DNA from: Dimorphilus gyrociliatus
Lineage: Eukaryota; Annelida; Polychaeta; Dinophilidae
NCBI GenBank assembly: GCA_904063045.1
Contig: CAJFCJ010000009.1
Coordinates: 2,480,968-2,544,967, forward strand
DNA length: 64,000 nucleotides
Direction of reading: 5' to 3'
In this document: positions 61,561 through 64,000 of the stretch, piece after piece
How positions within the stretch are numbered: position 1 is the stretch's first letter
Layout of the letters: each line of letters starts with the position of its first letter
Translations under genes and position numbers: made by a program
The notes under the pieces: generated by a model
What the model was told of the DNA's origin: nothing
The model's database searches: none
Seen by the model: only the letters and a program-made list of their open reading frames with translations

Positions 61561-64000
61561 TTAAATTTTACTTAATCTTACAAAACGATTAGTTTCTTTT
61601 AATAATCGATTTTTTAAGATTTTTTCATTATTCCTCTCTACGGCTTGAAAGGCAATATTCTTCTTGTGATTTTTATCATCTCTATCAGAATCATTTGGTT
61701 GTATTTGCTAAAAAAAATATTTCATCAGTTTTATAAGAGAATTAACTTGAATCATTTTTAATAACAAACCTTATTCAAAGTCGATATATTAGGACTAATA
61801 TCTGGTATAGACAGGAATTGAGAAGATTTACTATTGGTCTGAGCTTTTGATACTCTTCCCCTAGATATATACAAATATAGATTAACTATTATTATTATTC
61901 GTAAAATAATATAGTTAATAAGGTTTATTGAGATAATATCATATACCCGCATCTCGCTTGCATTAGACGCCCAAATGGAAAACTTTCGAACGTTTCCGTT
62001 TCTCTTTTACGCAGATAACCAAATTTTTTAATTAATTCATAAGATGTCATAGTATATTGATTCTGGAAAAAATTTGTTATCAATATATAAATTTTATTAT
62101 AGTATCTTTATTACTTCAATGGTTACAGTTGGTCCTGGAATGGTTGTAAATAGACCAACTTTCCTTAATAGTCCATTTGTTGGCTCGCTAACTAGAATAG
62201 AACCAGGTGAGCATTTTTTTTGTAATTGTCGAGCTATATGAACCGCATCACCAAATACCATAAATTTATCCATCTTTCCTCCAGTCATACAACCAACGAG
62301 TTCTCCCGAATGAATTCCAATATTCAATTTAATTTCGTACGATTGGTCCTCAAGAATTGGTCTTTCGTTTAGAGAGTTCCTCAACGATATTGCAACTCTA
62401 GCAATATCTAACGCGTGATTTGTATTTGGACAAATTAATCCAGAAACAAGAAGATAAACGTAGCAAGAATGATAAATCTTTATAATAAAGACTGGAATAT
62501 TTAAATAGTTTTTAACAAGAAAGAATATAACAAACTCTATCAACTTTATCATTCTTTGATAATAATCTATCAATTCTTTTGTGAAGATCTTGCAATAATT
62601 CAATAAGTTTATTAGCATTCATTGATTCAAATTCTTCGTGAAATCTATGAATTTCAATAAAACAAATTGAACATTCTTGTTCTTGATAAACTGGAATTTT
62701 AGGATTTATTGACTCGGCAAACTTCTTAACTAAATCCCTAAATGATCATAAATGAACAATCTCTTTACTAAATTATTATAGGTTGTTACTACCTGGGAGA
62801 ATAATATTGTATTTTATCAAGAGTATCGCTCTTAGCGTATTCTAATCTCTTATGAGCTTTAAATAGCTCATCTTCTAATGAATCTTGATAGGCATCCATC
62901 TCTTTGGTAACATTATCAATGAGGCTTATCTCCCTGAAAATATTCAAATTGTCAAAGGAGATATAATTTAAACTAATAATGCCTACTTTCCTTGAACCAT
63001 ATCTCGTAGTTCTTGACTTAATGCTTTTAAACTGGGTCTCTCCTTAGGCAATTCTTTCCAACATCTGATTATTTGAACGTAATATATTAAGCCTATTATT
63101 TATTATGATATACTTATACTTTGTAATGATCTCCGTAATTAATTTATGGGTATTCTGAAATTTTTCTACAATTTTAGGTCTAAATTTTGGAGTACGCTTC
63201 TTATCTATTATTGCGGCTATTATCTGTTTAGGTCTCATATACTCCCTTTCCAGATAAAATGGATATTTTCTTGTAATTATTTCCAAGAGAATTATACCGA
63301 ATGAATAGATGTCTCCCTCTTTACTTCCCTTTGGTTTTTTACCTCTTAACTGTTCGGGAGATTGCCAAAATCGCTCTTATATGTAATGATAAAATAGTAG
63401 ATCTTATTCGTCTATATAGTTTATATAAATAGTATATTTTCTAACTTATTCCCTCTATGAAATGATCTTTTTCACTTATCAAATAGTTTGTACGAATGTA
63501 ATCTAAACCAAAATCCGTTATTTTTACAGTCCACCTAGTGTCAACTACACAATTTTCACTTTTTAATCTACCATGAAAATTTATAGGACTATTATGCAAA
63601 TAATCTAAACCCTGATGAAATAATCATTAGAATTAAAGTATTGTAGGAATGTTGAATTACACTTTAATTGAATTACTTTGCAAATGTCTATTGAAAATGA
63701 TAGTTCAAATGTAGAATCCAATTTAAATCTTGAATTCTTAAATACTGTATGCAAACTTCCCCTTGAGCAATAGTCCAAAAGTAAACAAGGATATCTATAG
63801 TCTATACATACTCCACGATAAGGATTAATATTTTCATGTTCTATATTTTTAACCTAAATAAAATATAATATAAAATTAATGCAAATTTATGCAAGAACAT
63901 GTTTATTCAATACCAGTTTTAATTCTTGCAATATTTTCTTATTATTCAAATCGAAATTTTTATTTAATGGCTTTACAACTAACATTCCAAACTGAATTTC
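61561..64000 (-). CDS. Receptor guanylyl cyclase-like protein, 5' part outside
   Basis: C-terminal half of a receptor guanylyl cyclase, entering at the right edge. The kinase-homology domain runs [20 protein letters not shown] to [19 protein letters not shown] (about 63990-62995). It has [12 protein letters not shown], the pseudokinase form of the catalytic loop, and WQSPEQLRG with [21 protein letters not shown] coiled linker follows ([19 protein letters not shown]). The cyclase domain (about 62720-62100) has [14 protein letters not shown] and [14 protein letters not shown] but lacks the metal Asp pair, the base-selecting Glu and Cys, and the catalytic Asn and Arg. The tail is basic and ends FVRLSKI. 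The protein is therefore predicted to be unable to make cGMP. Confidence 0.85.

Overview
This is a eukaryotic, animal window: AT-rich, with many short GT-AG introns (mostly about 50-80 bp), small intergenic gaps, and genes whose closest recognisable relatives are conserved bilaterian proteins. The tight packing, head-to-head gene pairs and gene set suggest a compact-genome invertebrate. I lean to a spiralian such as a miniature annelid, but the species is a guess. There is no prokaryotic, organellar or viral backbone.

Layout. 1-2514 (+): 3' part of the helicase RTEL1. 3061-6609 (-): LPCAT3/MBOAT5-type acyltransferase, sharing a 203-bp promoter with Misato (MSTO1, 6813-8266 +). 8489-12907 (-): Mediator subunit MED14. 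13939-14907 (+): SURF2. 15165-17758 (-): ASCC2, head-to-head with OPA3 (17918-18504 +). 20110-30532 (+): an MCTP gene (C2 domains plus two membrane segments), the largest and most elaborate locus here, with alternative first exons, an internal first exon, two possible microexons and an apparent pair of mutually exclusive exons. 32949-36588 (-): homogentisate 1,2-dioxygenase. 37092-39582 (+): Spindly. 39823-40862 (+): a Stum/SPEC3 membrane protein. 41233-42797 (+): KLHDC10. 43336-46664 (-): XPG/ERCC5. 47245-48365 (+): an orphan membrane protein with a furin-like site. 48464-49749 (-): SLC14 urea transporter. 50170-51750 (-): COP9 signalosome subunit 1. 52-57 kb (-): orphan membrane-protein genes. 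57135-60197 (-): a tandem pair of uronyl 2-O-sulfotransferase-like genes. 60321-60747 (-): a tiny orphan with a signal peptide and one membrane segment. 60922-61452 (+): POLE4. 61561 to the right edge (-): a receptor guanylyl-cyclase-like protein whose cyclase domain has lost its key residues.

Most genes are unrelated housekeeping functions (DNA repair and replication, transcription, mitosis, metabolism). They share little beyond close packing and common promoters. From 47 to 61 kb conserved genes are interspersed with fast-evolving, lineage-specific membrane proteins.

The strongest unusual signal is the only intron of KLHDC10 (41802-42073). Protein conservation fixes its boundaries at a place with no GT donor, and its two ends form an 11-bp perfect inverted repeat extendable to 14 of 15. 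It looks like a transposon-derived, non-canonical intron. Other points of interest are the tandem 102-nt exons in MCTP, the catalytically dead cyclase, the farnesylation box kept in Spindly, and a recurring AGATGGCGC motif near gene starts.
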